The translations under genes were made by a program, and so were the position numbers. DNA of 64,000 bases from Lachnospiraceae bacterium. GTDB lineage: Bacteria; Bacillota; Clostridia; Lachnospirales; Lachnospiraceae. The DNA lies in contig JAFSIQ010000039.1 of the NCBI GenBank assembly GCA_017439675.1, forward strand, positions 1 through 64,000, in the 5' to 3' direction. The notes under the pieces were generated by a model that did not search any database, was not told the origin of the DNA, and saw only the letters and a program-made list of their open reading frames with translations. Shown one piece after another: positions 27,756 to 36,600 of the stretch; positions within the stretch are counted from its first letter, which is position 1; each line of letters begins with the position of its first letter.

Positions 27756-27783
27756 AATCGAGTAGTTTCACACCTACTCGATT
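27756..27783 (-). promoter_or_regulatory. Leader hairpin of the DUF5717-like gene
   Basis: AATCGAGTAG (27756-27765) and CTACTCGATT (27774-27783) form a perfect 10 bp stem with an 8 nt loop. It ends only 4 bp before the GGAG site of the 1190-residue gene, so it may modulate translation, stabilise the messenger or be an operator. Confidence 0.55.
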
Positions 27784-27795
27784 ATGTGATTTGTC

Positions 27796-27825
27796 TTGAT
27801 GTTTGTCATCAATCAGTGGTATAAT
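27796..27825 (+). promoter_or_regulatory. Promoter of the PLP aminotransferase gene
   Basis: TTGATG (27796-27801), 18 bp, TATAAT (27820-27825); the start codon follows about 80 bp later. Confidence 0.65.
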
Positions 27826-27903
27826 GATGTTCATATAATAACTCTTTGATTATATCAAATTTTATTACATAATGAAAGAAAAAATGGAAAGAAGGTTATT
27901 TTT

Positions 27904-28995
27904 ATGGGCAATGTAAAAGAATCTTTTCACGGAAGTGATATCGAAGTCATTGCTGAACGTTATCAGATTGGCAAGGACACTATTATCCCTTATGCCTCCA
28001 ATGTGAATCCGTTGGGATTCTCACCTAAGGCAAGACAGGCTCTGTTAGATGGCATTGATGCCATTAGTTCTTATCCAGAAAGAGACTATGCCTCTTTACG
28101 TGGCTCCATTTCCAAGTACTGTGGTTGCTTGCCTGAGCAATTGATATTGGGGAACGGTACTTCGGACTTAATTCGTCTTACATTAGAGACCTTGAAGCCT
28201 GCAAAAACCATGATTGTAGGTCCAACCTATTCAGAATATGCAAGAACTGCCACCATGTTTGGCAGTGAAATAGAAACCTACATGTTGAAAAACTTAGATG
28301 ATTTTGAAATGGATGTGGATATGTTCTTGAAAGCACTGAACGAATCCATCGAACTGTTAGTTATTTGCAATCCGAACAACCCAACAGGAAAAGCTCTTAC
28401 AAAAGAGCAGATGGACACCATTTTAGCTCGTTGTATGGAGCTTGAGATTTTTGTAATGGTGGATGAAACCTATGTTGAATTTGTAAGGGATATAGATTCC
28501 ATATCCTCCGCCACCTTGACAAGGAAATACGATAACCTTGTGGTGCTTCGTAGCGTGTCTAAGTTCTTCGCAGCACCAGGTATCCGTTTAGGTTATGCTA
28601 TTACCAACAACGATGATTTCTTAGAGTCTACCTCTAACAACAAGATTCCCTGGAACATCAATTCTTATGCCTGTGTTGCCGGCGTGATGTTCGAGGATGA
28701 GAAGTACATCAACCTAACAAAAAGTCTGATTCAGACTGAGCGAAACCTTATCTACTCTGCTCTAAGCAGCCGTAAGACCATCAAAGTATTCAAGCCCGAG
28801 GCAAACTTTGTACTGATTAAGTTGCTAAAGGAAGGACAGACTGCCGGAGAGGTATTCGACTACTGTTTGAAGAAAGGCTTTATGATTCGCGACTGTACAG
28901 ACTATGAAGGTCTAGGCGACCAATATGTTCGTTTCTGCTTTATGAAACCGGAGCAGAATGACAACATGGTAAATACCATTTTAGAAATTGTGTAA
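27904..28995 (+). CDS. PLP-dependent aminotransferase, class I/II (HisC/CobD type)
   Basis: A 363-residue fold-type I enzyme. It shows the HisC/CobD amino-terminal pattern SNVNPLGFSPKARQAL and YPERDYASLRGSISKY, the cofactor-binding ICNPNNPTGK and VMVDETYVEFV, and the Schiff-base lysine in RSVSKFFAAPGIRLGYAI. These fit both histidinol-phosphate aminotransferases and threonine-phosphate decarboxylases. No histidine or cobalamin genes are adjacent, so the substrate stays open. AGAAGG precedes the ATG, and it is divergent from the DUF5717-like operon. Confidence 0.9.
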   Translation: MGNVKESFHGSDIEVIAERYQIGKDTIIPYASNVNPLGFSPKARQALLDGIDAISSYPERDYASLRGSISKYCGCLPEQLILGNGTSDLIRLTLETLKPAKTMIVGPTYSEYARTATMFGSEIETYMLKNLDDFEMDVDMFLKALNESIELLVICNPNNPTGKALTKEQMDTILARCMELEIFVMVDETYVEFVRDIDSISSATLTRKYDNLVVLRSVSKFFAAPGIRLGYAITNNDDFLESTSNNKIPWNINSYACVAGVMFEDEKYINLTKSLIQTERNLIYSALSSRKTIKVFKPEANFVLIKLLKEGQTAGEVFDYCLKKGFMIRDCTDYEGLGDQYVRFCFMKPEQNDNMVNTILEIV

Positions 28996-29000
28996 ACCGC

Positions 29001-29028
29001 AAAAAGGAACCGCATTTGGTTCCTTTTT
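29001..29028. terminator. Bidirectional terminator
   Basis: AAAAAGGAACC (29001-29011) and GGTTCCTTTTT (29018-29028) form a perfect 11 bp stem with A and T runs on both sides, between the convergent aminotransferase and phosphoglucomutase genes. Confidence 0.92.
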
Positions 29029-29040
29029 GTATATTGAATC

Positions 29041-30777
29041 TTATAACATCTTATTAATCATTGCAAGTACATCCTTGCCGAACTCATCCGACATCTGCTG
29101 TGCTTCTTCCAAAGAAGTTCCCTTTACTCCATAGTAGAACTTCACCTTTGGTTCTGTTCCGGATGGCCTTACACACAACCATGCAGAATCGCTCAAGTCA
29201 TAGTAAAGCACGTTAGAGTTTGGAAGACCTGTTGTTGTCACTTCACCAGTCTTTAAGTTCTTAATTACATCCTTGCGGTAATCTCTTGCCGACAACACTT
29301 CATACTTACCAAATTTCTCAGGTGTCTTCTTGCGAAGTGTCTCCATAATCTCCTGAATCTTAGCAAGCCCCTCAATACCCTTTAAGGATACCGACTGAAT
29401 TGCATCGATGCAGTAGCCGTACTTGTCGTACATATCCACCATTGCATCCCACAAAGTCTTACCCTTGCTCTTATAGTATGCAGCAGCCTCACAAAGTGCC
29501 ATAGTCGCAACAATGGCATCCTTATCTCTTGCATGAGTACCAATCAAGCAACCATAACTCTCCTCAAAACCAAAGAGATACTTGCCCTTTCCGCTTGTCT
29601 CAAAACCAAGAATCTGCTGTCCAATATACTTAAATCCTGTTAACACTTCAATCAAACGAATGTCGTAATGTTTTGCAATCTCATCTGCCAAATTCGAAGT
29701 AACGATAGTCTTAATCAATGCTCCATCCTCTGGAAGGGAACCATTGAGTTCTTTCATCTGACCGATTTCATAGTCTGCCAACAAGCAACCTGACATGTTA
29801 CCAGTCAATGTAATATATTCACCGGTCTTGCTATCCTTCACATACACGCCTAAACGGTCTGCATCTGGGTCAGTTGCGAGAACCAAATCTGCATCCTTTT
29901 CCTTAGCAAGCTTAAGTGCCAACTCAAATGCTTCCTCTGCCTCCGGATTCGGATAGCTAACGGTTGGAAACTCTCCATCTGGTAATTCTTGCTCTGGCAC
30001 TACATACACATTCTCAAAACCAATCTCTTCAAGCACTCTTCTTGCTGGAATATTACCAGTACCATGGAGTGGTGTATATACAATCTTAATATCCTTACCA
30101 TACTTATCAATACAATCCTGGTGAAGAACTAGCTTCTTAAGCTCTGCAATATAAGCATCGTCCACCTCTGCACCAACGGTCACATAAAGACCAGCCTTGA
30201 TTGCCTCTTCCTTATCCATAGTCTTACAGATAGACAAATCTGCAATATCCTTTACCTCAGCCATAATTCCGGTATCGTGTGGCGGTGTAATCTGTGCACC
30301 ATCCTCCCAATACACCTTATATCCGTTATACTCAGGTGGATTGTGACTTGCAGTTACATTGATACCTGCAATACATCCCAAATGACGAACTGCAAAGGAC
30401 AACTCTGGTGTCGGACGAAGGGACTCAAAACGATATGCCTTGATTCCATTTGCCGCCAAACAAAGTGCCGCCTCCTCCGAAAATTCTGGTGACATTCTAC
30501 GAGAATCATAGGCAATCACAACACCCTTATTCTCTCCACCCTGTTTCTTTATATAATTTGCAAGACCCTGTGTCGCACGGCGAACCACATAAATGTTCAT
30601 ACGGTTAATACCTGCACCGATAATTCCTCTTAATCCTGCTGTACCAAACACTAAGTCTGCATAAAATCTCTCTTCAATCTCTTTGTCATTATCCGCAATT
30701 GCTGCAAGTTCTTTCTTGGTTTCCTCATCGAAATAAGGATTGGTCATCCACTCCTTATAAATCTGTTTGTAATCCAT
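29041..30777 (-). CDS. pgcA: Phosphoglucomutase/phosphomannomutase
   Basis: Interconverts glucose 1-phosphate and glucose 6-phosphate; links to UDP-glucose and to the glycogen genes (glgC, glgD) elsewhere in the window. The 578-residue protein matches the large PgcA class. Visible are the catalytic serine loop VTASHNPPEYNGYK, the metal loop ATDPDADRLGV, the sugar-binding FGFEESYG and the phosphate-binding RPSGTEPKVKFY. The start at 30777 (MDYKQIYKEWM) has AGGAAAGGAG upstream. An 81 bp gap follows the PEGA lipoprotein gene, so the two may be co-transcribed. Confidence 0.95.
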   Translation of the reverse strand: MDYKQIYKEWMTNPYFDEETKKELAAIADNDKEIEERFYADLVFGTAGLRGIIGAGINRMNIYVVRRATQGLANYIKKQGGENKGVVIAYDSRRMSPEFSEEAALCLAANGIKAYRFESLRPTPELSFAVRHLGCIAGINVTASHNPPEYNGYKVYWEDGAQITPPHDTGIMAEVKDIADLSICKTMDKEEAIKAGLYVTVGAEVDDAYIAELKKLVLHQDCIDKYGKDIKIVYTPLHGTGNIPARRVLEEIGFENVYVVPEQELPDGEFPTVSYPNPEAEEAFELALKLAKEKDADLVLATDPDADRLGVYVKDSKTGEYITLTGNMSGCLLADYEIGQMKELNGSLPEDGALIKTIVTSNLADEIAKHYDIRLIEVLTGFKYIGQQILGFETSGKGKYLFGFEESYGCLIGTHARDKDAIVATMALCEAAAYYKSKGKTLWDAMVDMYDKYGYCIDAIQSVSLKGIEGLAKIQEIMETLRKKTPEKFGKYEVLSARDYRKDVIKNLKTGEVTTTGLPNSNVLYYDLSDSAWLCVRPSGTEPKVKFYYGVKGTSLEEAQQMSDEFGKDVLAMINKML

Positions 30778-30858
30778 GACAAACTCCTTTCCTAACAATC
30801 CTGTATATAATGATGCCCCACCGGCCTTCCGTTCTCCTCCCAACAATCGAAAGGCACA

Positions 30859-32283
30859 TTACTCTATTAAACTTGAGATTGATACCAAATCATCATAGCT
30901 TAGAGTCACATCTTCTCCGTCATCTGTAAAGTTAACCGTGTAACTTTGTGATAAATAGCCCGTTTGGCTAAACGTTATTATATGACTTCCCGTCACTTTT
31001 GTAAAGGAAATCGGTGCAATTCCCAAATATTCACCATCAAAATAGACGCTGACACCCATCGGTGCACTGAGAATTACTTTGTTAGAAGTCTTAACACCTA
31101 CTGTGGTGGACACATCCTTCACGTTTGAATCTTGTGTAGTCGTTTCCTCCTTAGTAGAACCATTTGATTGGGTTGAATCATCTGCCGTAGTTCCACTCTC
31201 TGTCGCGGTTGAGGAGTCGGAATCATTTTGTGCTGTCGTACTTGTGGTGCTACCCTCTTCCCCCTCTGCCACTAGGGTGTATTTCTTCACTTTATATGCA
31301 TAGTTCACCTTAAAGGTTGCACTATAACTTTCAAATCCATCTGCAATAATGGAAATGGTATGCTTTCCGTAGGTGAGCTCTATTGCCCCTTCCGTATTCA
31401 CCCTTTTTCCATCAATATATACCTTAGCATCCGCCGGCGTCACATCAAACAGAACAGAACCGGTTTGCTTTGGTTGAATCGCAAGGTCTGCAAGAGACAA
31501 GGTGACCTCCTGATTCTTAATCACCTGCACCTGCTTCATTCCCACATCGCCATCTTTGGCAATGCGCAAAGTATAAGTTCCCTCGCGAACCGTCAATAAC
31601 ATATTCTCCGTCACAGGGACGATAACGTCGTATCCAATCTCCACCATGCCGCCAATATAACCAGCGTAATCGGTAAGCTTTACATACCCATGTCCCAACT
31701 CCACATAAAAGGTGTATATCTTATTGTTATACATCCATATGGTAAGCTGATCCTCTGAACAAATCTCATTAATTCCAATCTGCACATTATCTGAAAATGC
31801 TGCCACATGATCACTCATAGGATATGTAGTACCGTTAATTCTCACCGTGTTTTTCACATAGTCAATCTGTGCTCCAGAAACCTCCCTTACCACAGAGACC
31901 ATTTCTTCATCACTGATATATATAGAAAGTAGCTTATCCCTGTTAGCATCATAGACCACTTCTACAATACTTCCAAGCTCCACATCAGACATAGGTATAA
32001 TGTCACCATACTTATCCCTCACATCTGCGCCTACCGTATAATACAATTCCTTTTCCGTCTCATAATCCATACTGCGCAAAGTGATATGTTCATTCACCTC
32101 ATCCAAACCACTTACAATGGCCAATATGGAAATCTCCTCTGCCGGTGCCACCTCTTCATCAAAAACTGGTGTATCTATCTTCTGATTACAGGCTGTGGTC
32201 AGTCCGCCCACCAGCACCACCATACACAAGCAAAGGAAGCGCAAAAACAATATTTTCTTGCGGTTTGTCTTTTGTACTTTCAT
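30859..32283 (-). CDS. PEGA-domain lipoprotein
   Basis: A 474-residue exported lipoprotein. The signal peptide ends in LTTAC with the lipobox Cys near residue 32. The body has beta-rich segments, a PEGA domain at ~265-335 (GSVLFDVTPADAKVYIDGKR), a Ser/Thr-rich linker at ~340-400 and a second PEGA unit at the end (SAPMGVSVYFDGEYLGIAPI). PEGA domains are common in surface proteins and are thought to mediate protein or wall contacts. The ATG follows a weak AGGAGG-like site. The role is unknown. Confidence 0.88.
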   Translation of the reverse strand: MKVQKTNRKKILFLRFLCLCMVVLVGGLTTACNQKIDTPVFDEEVAPAEEISILAIVSGLDEVNEHITLRSMDYETEKELYYTVGADVRDKYGDIIPMSDVELGSIVEVVYDANRDKLLSIYISDEEMVSVVREVSGAQIDYVKNTVRINGTTYPMSDHVAAFSDNVQIGINEICSEDQLTIWMYNNKIYTFYVELGHGYVKLTDYAGYIGGMVEIGYDVIVPVTENMLLTVREGTYTLRIAKDGDVGMKQVQVIKNQEVTLSLADLAIQPKQTGSVLFDVTPADAKVYIDGKRVNTEGAIELTYGKHTISIIADGFESYSATFKVNYAYKVKKYTLVAEGEEGSTTSTTAQNDSDSSTATESGTTADDSTQSNGSTKEETTTQDSNVKDVSTTVGVKTSNKVILSAPMGVSVYFDGEYLGIAPISFTKVTGSHIITFSQTGYLSQSYTVNFTDDGEDVTLSYDDLVSISSLIE

Positions 32284-32372
32284 ATGTCCTCCTATGGACG
32301 AACCATTTCGAACCAGTTCTTTGCCCTATTATCGACAGTAACGCTTTACACACGGAGTTATTATACTAGGTT

Positions 32373-33635
32373 TTAACTCAAATGAAAAGAATAAAATTCA
32401 TCCAACATTTCACTTTTTTCTTTTTCCTGCAAAATCACCATCTCTAATTTTTCCAAATATTTTGGTGACAAAAAGGTTTTTTTTGAATTATAATACCCAT
32501 TTGCAATCTTCCAGAATTTCTCAGGATAGGTAAACAACACGTACATATAACGATAATCCTCTTGAGACAGAGTAATTTTCCTCCCATAGGTATTCAACAA
32601 AACATCTAGAATCTCATAGTCAAAATGATTCTTCTCCATTGCCTTTCTTGCAAATTGATACAAATCCTCTAATTGATTCCCTCTAGAAAACCGCTCAAAA
32701 TGCACAATAGCCTCACAATTATTTCCTAATATTACATTATGCTGGTTAAAACTTCCATGGCAAATTCCATAGTGACGAAGCACATTTTCCCTACCAAGAG
32801 GTGTTCCACCTTCCTTCATTACTGCCAAAAAATTTTCTTCGCACTGTAATCCCTTCCTATGATAATCGGAAAACACCTGCAAAAAACGCTTTTCAAAATC
32901 ATTTCGTCTCTTCACCTTTAACACATATTTTTGAATCTTAAGAAGTTCCCGATTTCTTCTACGAAAGAGATGGGAAATACATTCCCCCATGTCAATTTCC
33001 GGACTATGCAACATCCAAATTTCCTCACAGGCAGCACTTTTCCCTGCCTGAAGACTTCCCTTTTGCATCCCCTCACAGGCTTTCTCTGCATCGAATCCTG
33101 TTTCCTCCTTCTCTTTCAAAATTTCCTCTAACACTCTTTGGTGAATCCCATAAATCTGAGCGATACGTTCTATTTCTTCCCCATCCTCTAGTGCCTGTTT
33201 TATTTCCCGAATCTGGCGCTGTTCTTTTTCCCGCTTTGTCTGTTCCCAACAGGAATGAAAACGTCTTGCAACATTTTGACCACATATATGAAAATCTGCC
33301 AGTTTATCCACAGCACGCACCATATCCGCTAAGTTGCGCATGTCACACTCTTCCCCAACGAAATATTTCTTCATTACATAAGGCTGCCGATACCGGTCAT
33401 TGGTAATCAATTCCCCGTTCACATTTGGGATAATCGTGTCCAAGTCTGAAAAACCCTCTTCCTCAAACAGTGCTTTTAACACATGTTCCTGTTCCAAACG
33501 AACTACACTTCCCTTAAATGGCTCCAATATCCGCAAGCCATCCGTTATAGTAAGAATGGTTGCACCTCTTCCCCTTCTTGTATTTGTAATTTCCATGTCA
33601 TACTTTTCGTAGACTTCTGCAAGTTTTTCAGACAT
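32373..33635 (-). CDS. CotS-like protein of the aminoglycoside phosphotransferase fold
   Basis: A 420-residue kinase-fold protein resembling the CotS/YutH spore-coat group. The amino-terminal lobe ends around residue 120 with AVDKLADFHI. The Brenner-like loop reads YGICHGSFNQHNVILGN at ~288, in which the usual catalytic Asp of HGD is Ser, and AIVHFERFSRGNQLEDLYQF takes the DFG-like place. The central insertion (~135-200) is unusually rich in Glu and Lys. The substitution suggests weak or no kinase activity. The GGAGGGG ribosome binding site lies in the arm of a 10 bp hairpin. It follows cca by 60 bp. Confidence 0.8.
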   Translation of the reverse strand: MSEKLAEVYEKYDMEITNTRRGRGATILTITDGLRILEPFKGSVVRLEQEHVLKALFEEEGFSDLDTIIPNVNGELITNDRYRQPYVMKKYFVGEECDMRNLADMVRAVDKLADFHICGQNVARRFHSCWEQTKREKEQRQIREIKQALEDGEEIERIAQIYGIHQRVLEEILKEKEETGFDAEKACEGMQKGSLQAGKSAACEEIWMLHSPEIDMGECISHLFRRRNRELLKIQKYVLKVKRRNDFEKRFLQVFSDYHRKGLQCEENFLAVMKEGGTPLGRENVLRHYGICHGSFNQHNVILGNNCEAIVHFERFSRGNQLEDLYQFARKAMEKNHFDYEILDVLLNTYGRKITLSQEDYRYMYVLFTYPEKFWKIANGYYNSKKTFLSPKYLEKLEMVILQEKEKSEMLDEFYSFHLS

Positions 33636-33681
33636 AAAAATATCCCCTCCTTTTCTCTTTCATCTTATGAGGGAGGGGATA
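33636..33681 (-). promoter_or_regulatory. Hairpin burying the ribosome binding site of the CotS-like gene
   Basis: On the minus strand TATCCCCTCC (33672-33681) pairs perfectly with GGAGGGGATA (33641-33650) around a 21 nt loop, followed by TTTTT and then ATG. The 3' arm contains the Shine-Dalgarno sequence. It can be read as a terminator for cca or as a switch that hides the ribosome binding site of the next gene. Confidence 0.75.
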
Positions 33682-33695
33682 AAACTATGACATTT

Positions 33696-35027
33696 TCAAA
33701 TCTTTTTTCGGGCCATATCAAGAAGGATATCTCGCTCATTACACTCCGGTTCTTCTAGCACCTGTTCTAACAGGTATTGTAATACCACACCCAATTCCTT
33801 ACCTGGTTTCATTCCAATTTCAATCAAGTCCTTACCAGTAACCGCTAGGTCCTTCAGTGACAAACATTGCTGTTGTTCCTGAATCACATTATAGTATTCC
33901 TTCAGTTGCTCCAAATTCGCAAGCTTTTCTTCACGCTTATAATCACTTTGAGCAAGGGTATCCGCACGCTTAATATAAGTGTAATCCTCAAACAAATCTG
34001 CACCCATCTTACTCAAGGATTTACGGAAGGAACGAAGGGAAGGTTTTTTCCCCATTCCATAATCGTGCCACTGCACAAGACGTTTCACCCTGGCAATCGT
34101 TGCGTTGTCAAACTTTAACCGCTGTAAAATCTCCTCAGACATATCCATACCAGCTACATTATGCAGATAAAAATGGTCCCCCGCCTCGTCACTGGACTTA
34201 CACACCGGTTTTGCCACATCATGTAAAAGGGCAGCCCACCGCATAGTCTCCGTAGCCGGAACCTCTTGTACCACACGCAAAGTATGTTCTCCGACATTAT
34301 ACATATGATGCTTATTATTCTGCTCCGTCTCCATCATAGCATCAAACTCTGGCAACACAATTTTGGTCACCCCAAGCTCATAGGCTGTCCGAAGTCGTTC
34401 TGGGTGCTTCGAGGTAATCAGCTTGGTAAGCTCCACATGTATTCGTTCTGCACTGATATCATGCAAAAATACTGCTTGGTTGCGAATAGCTTCCTTTGTC
34501 TTTTCCTCTATTGTGAAATCTAATTGCGCAGAAAAACGAAGGGCGCGAAGAATACGAAGCGCATCTTCGTCAAAACGTTCCTTCGGCTCACCGACACAAC
34601 GAATCACTTTCTTCGCCAAATCCGCCATTCCACCAAAATGATCAATGACACCTTCTGTCTCATTATACGCCATGGCGTTAATGGTAAAATCTCTGCGTCT
34701 CATATCCTCAAGGAGACTAGCAGTAAATGTCACCGAGGTTGGTCTTCTGTGATCCTCATACTTACCATCCACCCGATAGGTAGTAACCTCATAACCTTCC
34801 TTGTCCATCATAACCGTTACCGTTCCGTGTTCGATCCCTGTATCTATGGTTCTGTGAAACAAAGCCTTCACCTGTTCTGGTTTTGCAGAGGTGGTAATAT
34901 CCCAATCTCCAGGAGTTCTTCCGAGAATGGCATCACGAACACAGCCACCTACAATATAAGCCTCATAGCCTGCATTTTGTAATGTATAAATAATCCGGTT
35001 TGCATTGTCCGGCATGATAATTTTCAT
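33696..35027 (-). CDS. cca: CCA tRNA nucleotidyltransferase
   Basis: Adds or repairs the CCA end of tRNA; needed here because the tRNA-Leu gene in this window does not encode CCA. The 443-residue class II enzyme has the nucleotidyltransferase motif VGGCVRDAILGRTPGDWDIT, the RRDFTINAMAYN segment, the EDALRILRALRFSAQLDF neck, and an HD domain (WAALLHDVAKP). The start at 35027 (MKIIMPDNANRI) has AGAGGAG upstream. It could instead be an A-adding enzyme of a split pair, but no second copy is seen. Confidence 0.94.
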   Translation of the reverse strand: MKIIMPDNANRIIYTLQNAGYEAYIVGGCVRDAILGRTPGDWDITTSAKPEQVKALFHRTIDTGIEHGTVTVMMDKEGYEVTTYRVDGKYEDHRRPTSVTFTASLLEDMRRRDFTINAMAYNETEGVIDHFGGMADLAKKVIRCVGEPKERFDEDALRILRALRFSAQLDFTIEEKTKEAIRNQAVFLHDISAERIHVELTKLITSKHPERLRTAYELGVTKIVLPEFDAMMETEQNNKHHMYNVGEHTLRVVQEVPATETMRWAALLHDVAKPVCKSSDEAGDHFYLHNVAGMDMSEEILQRLKFDNATIARVKRLVQWHDYGMGKKPSLRSFRKSLSKMGADLFEDYTYIKRADTLAQSDYKREEKLANLEQLKEYYNVIQEQQQCLSLKDLAVTGKDLIEIGMKPGKELGVVLQYLLEQVLEEPECNERDILLDMARKKI

Positions 35028-35158
35028 AATGTTCAACTCCTCTTTGCAGACCTTGGTGTATCTGAGTCCGCACCTTATATCTATAATTTTCACACTATTC
35101 TAAACAAGTATTCCTTGCTTACGAATCTCATTTTCTTCGCTAGTATAACATAAAACAG

Positions 35159-35197
35159 AAAAAAATGGCAATGCTACCACAGGTATACATTGCCATT
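35159..35197 (-). terminator. Terminator of the GntR/ABC operon
   Basis: AATGGCAATG (35164-35173) and CATTGCCATT (35188-35197) form a perfect 10 bp stem, followed on the minus strand by a T-run. Confidence 0.9.
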
Positions 35198-35247
35198 CTA
35201 TATACGTTCAGATTGCCATAACAATTTCCATCACAATCGGCTTATCG

Positions 35248-35907
35248 TTACGACTGTTCCATACGGAGCTTCGCACCCATGGCCCACTTCGACATACTCT
35301 TGCGATAGAGTAGTCTTCGAATTCCATGGCCAAGCACAATTCCAATTGCTACTTCTGCAAGGAACACCACTATCGCAAAAGCAGTTTTGCCAACCAGCAC
35401 GCTATCAAAGGCTGCTGTAAATGCACTTCCAGCAATATTCATCACAGAGAAAAATGAAACAAAAAAGATTATCATTCCAACCCACATCATCTTAAAGGAC
35501 ATACACATATAGCAGTATAAAATAATGGTCATCCATCCGCCAATCACCAGATTGGTCTCCATGGAAGGTCCCTCTGATGGCAAATTTCTAGTTAAAAATG
35601 CTGTGATAATCGTGGCTGCTGATGCAACGATTCCACCCATCACATTCAAAATATCAATATAGCGAAGCTCCACCTTCGCACGTTTTGGTGATGCTCCTAT
35701 AAAATCTGAATAGATTGCCATATACATGGATTGCACCACAAACAAAATCGCCAAAAAGAAGTACACAACGCTAAGCGTAAACTGTTCATGACCAATTACC
35801 GAAAAGGCAATTCCCATTAGAAAAAACAGTACTGCACAGACCATGTTTGTCTTAATCTGATATCCATATTTAAGTAGTTTGAAGCAATTCTTTATATCCT
35901 TCATCAT
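35248..35907 (-). CDS. ABC transporter membrane protein, second permease
   Basis: A 219-residue protein with about five or six membrane helices and no soluble domain. It starts MMKDIKNCFKLLKYGYQIKT and ends with a basic tail (RRLLYRKSMSKWAMGAKLRM). It is the last gene of a YtrA-type operon and overlaps the upstream permease gene by 38 bp, which suggests translational coupling. GAGGGAGCTTCT precedes the ATG. It probably pairs with the preceding permease in one transporter. Confidence 0.82.
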   Translation of the reverse strand: MMKDIKNCFKLLKYGYQIKTNMVCAVLFFLMGIAFSVIGHEQFTLSVVYFFLAILFVVQSMYMAIYSDFIGASPKRAKVELRYIDILNVMGGIVASAATIITAFLTRNLPSEGPSMETNLVIGGWMTIILYCYMCMSFKMMWVGMIIFFVSFFSVMNIAGSAFTAAFDSVLVGKTAFAIVVFLAEVAIGIVLGHGIRRLLYRKSMSKWAMGAKLRMEQS

Positions 35908-36586
35908 AGAAGCTCTCCCTCACTTTCTTCACCAACACTTTACGGCTTAGCACCATAACAATTATTAACAGGATTACAGATAAACCTACGGATAGGCTAG
36001 ATGTATATTCCGCTGCAACCATAGCCAACGGACAGGCTATCGCTGACATCACATATAGTACTAATATGTTCGCTAACACATTTTTCGACCTACGTGTAAT
36101 AAGCATCCCCAACTCTACAAAAAGCACCGCTATCAAACCGCATTGCAAGTAAATCAACGCGGATGGGTGACTTACAATCTCCCCATTGATTTCTAAAATA
36201 GTTTCTCCTGCATCCTTTTCAAAAGCCATCCTTGTAGCCCAATACAAACCCGTCATAATCAATCCCGTCGTCAGAATTCTTCGAATTCCATCCACAAGGA
36301 ACGCCCGCTGTAACAAATCAATGCCCTTCCCGGAGGATTTCACATATTCCAACGCCTTATAATCCTTTGCAACAATGCCATGAAACATATAGGTATCCAA
36401 AAGATATTCTATAGTAATAACACCTGCTGTACTCATCATCAAGCTCATCACCGTACCTGCAAGCAAGAACAATTTTAAGCACAAAGAACATATCAACGGG
36501 ACTACAATCGGATACAAAATGTAGGTGAACCACATAAAGCATTTGCGTGGGAAGAATATGTTATACATTCTGATTGTATTCTTCAT
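35870..36586 (-). CDS. ABC transporter membrane protein, first permease
   Basis: A 238-residue protein with six predicted membrane helices. The start at 36586 (MKNTIRMYNIFFPRKCFMWF) has GAGGTGAATGGA directly upstream; the longer ORF start would overlap the ATPase gene and has no site. It follows the ATPase stop by 14 bp. With the GntR regulator, ATPase and second permease it forms a YtrABC-like set, typical of clostridial antibiotic-stress transporters. Confidence 0.85.
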   Translation of the reverse strand: MKNTIRMYNIFFPRKCFMWFTYILYPIVVPLICSLCLKLFLLAGTVMSLMMSTAGVITIEYLLDTYMFHGIVAKDYKALEYVKSSGKGIDLLQRAFLVDGIRRILTTGLIMTGLYWATRMAFEKDAGETILEINGEIVSHPSALIYLQCGLIAVLFVELGMLITRRSKNVLANILVLYVMSAIACPLAMVAAEYTSSLSVGLSVILLIIVMVLSRKVLVKKVRESFYDEGYKELLQTT

Positions 36587-36600
36587 TCCATTCACCTCAC

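Noticed and set aside
30778-30846. Longer amino terminus of the phosphoglucomutase
   Set aside because: The extension lacks family similarity, and AGGAAAGGAG lies directly ahead of the internal ATG at 30777.
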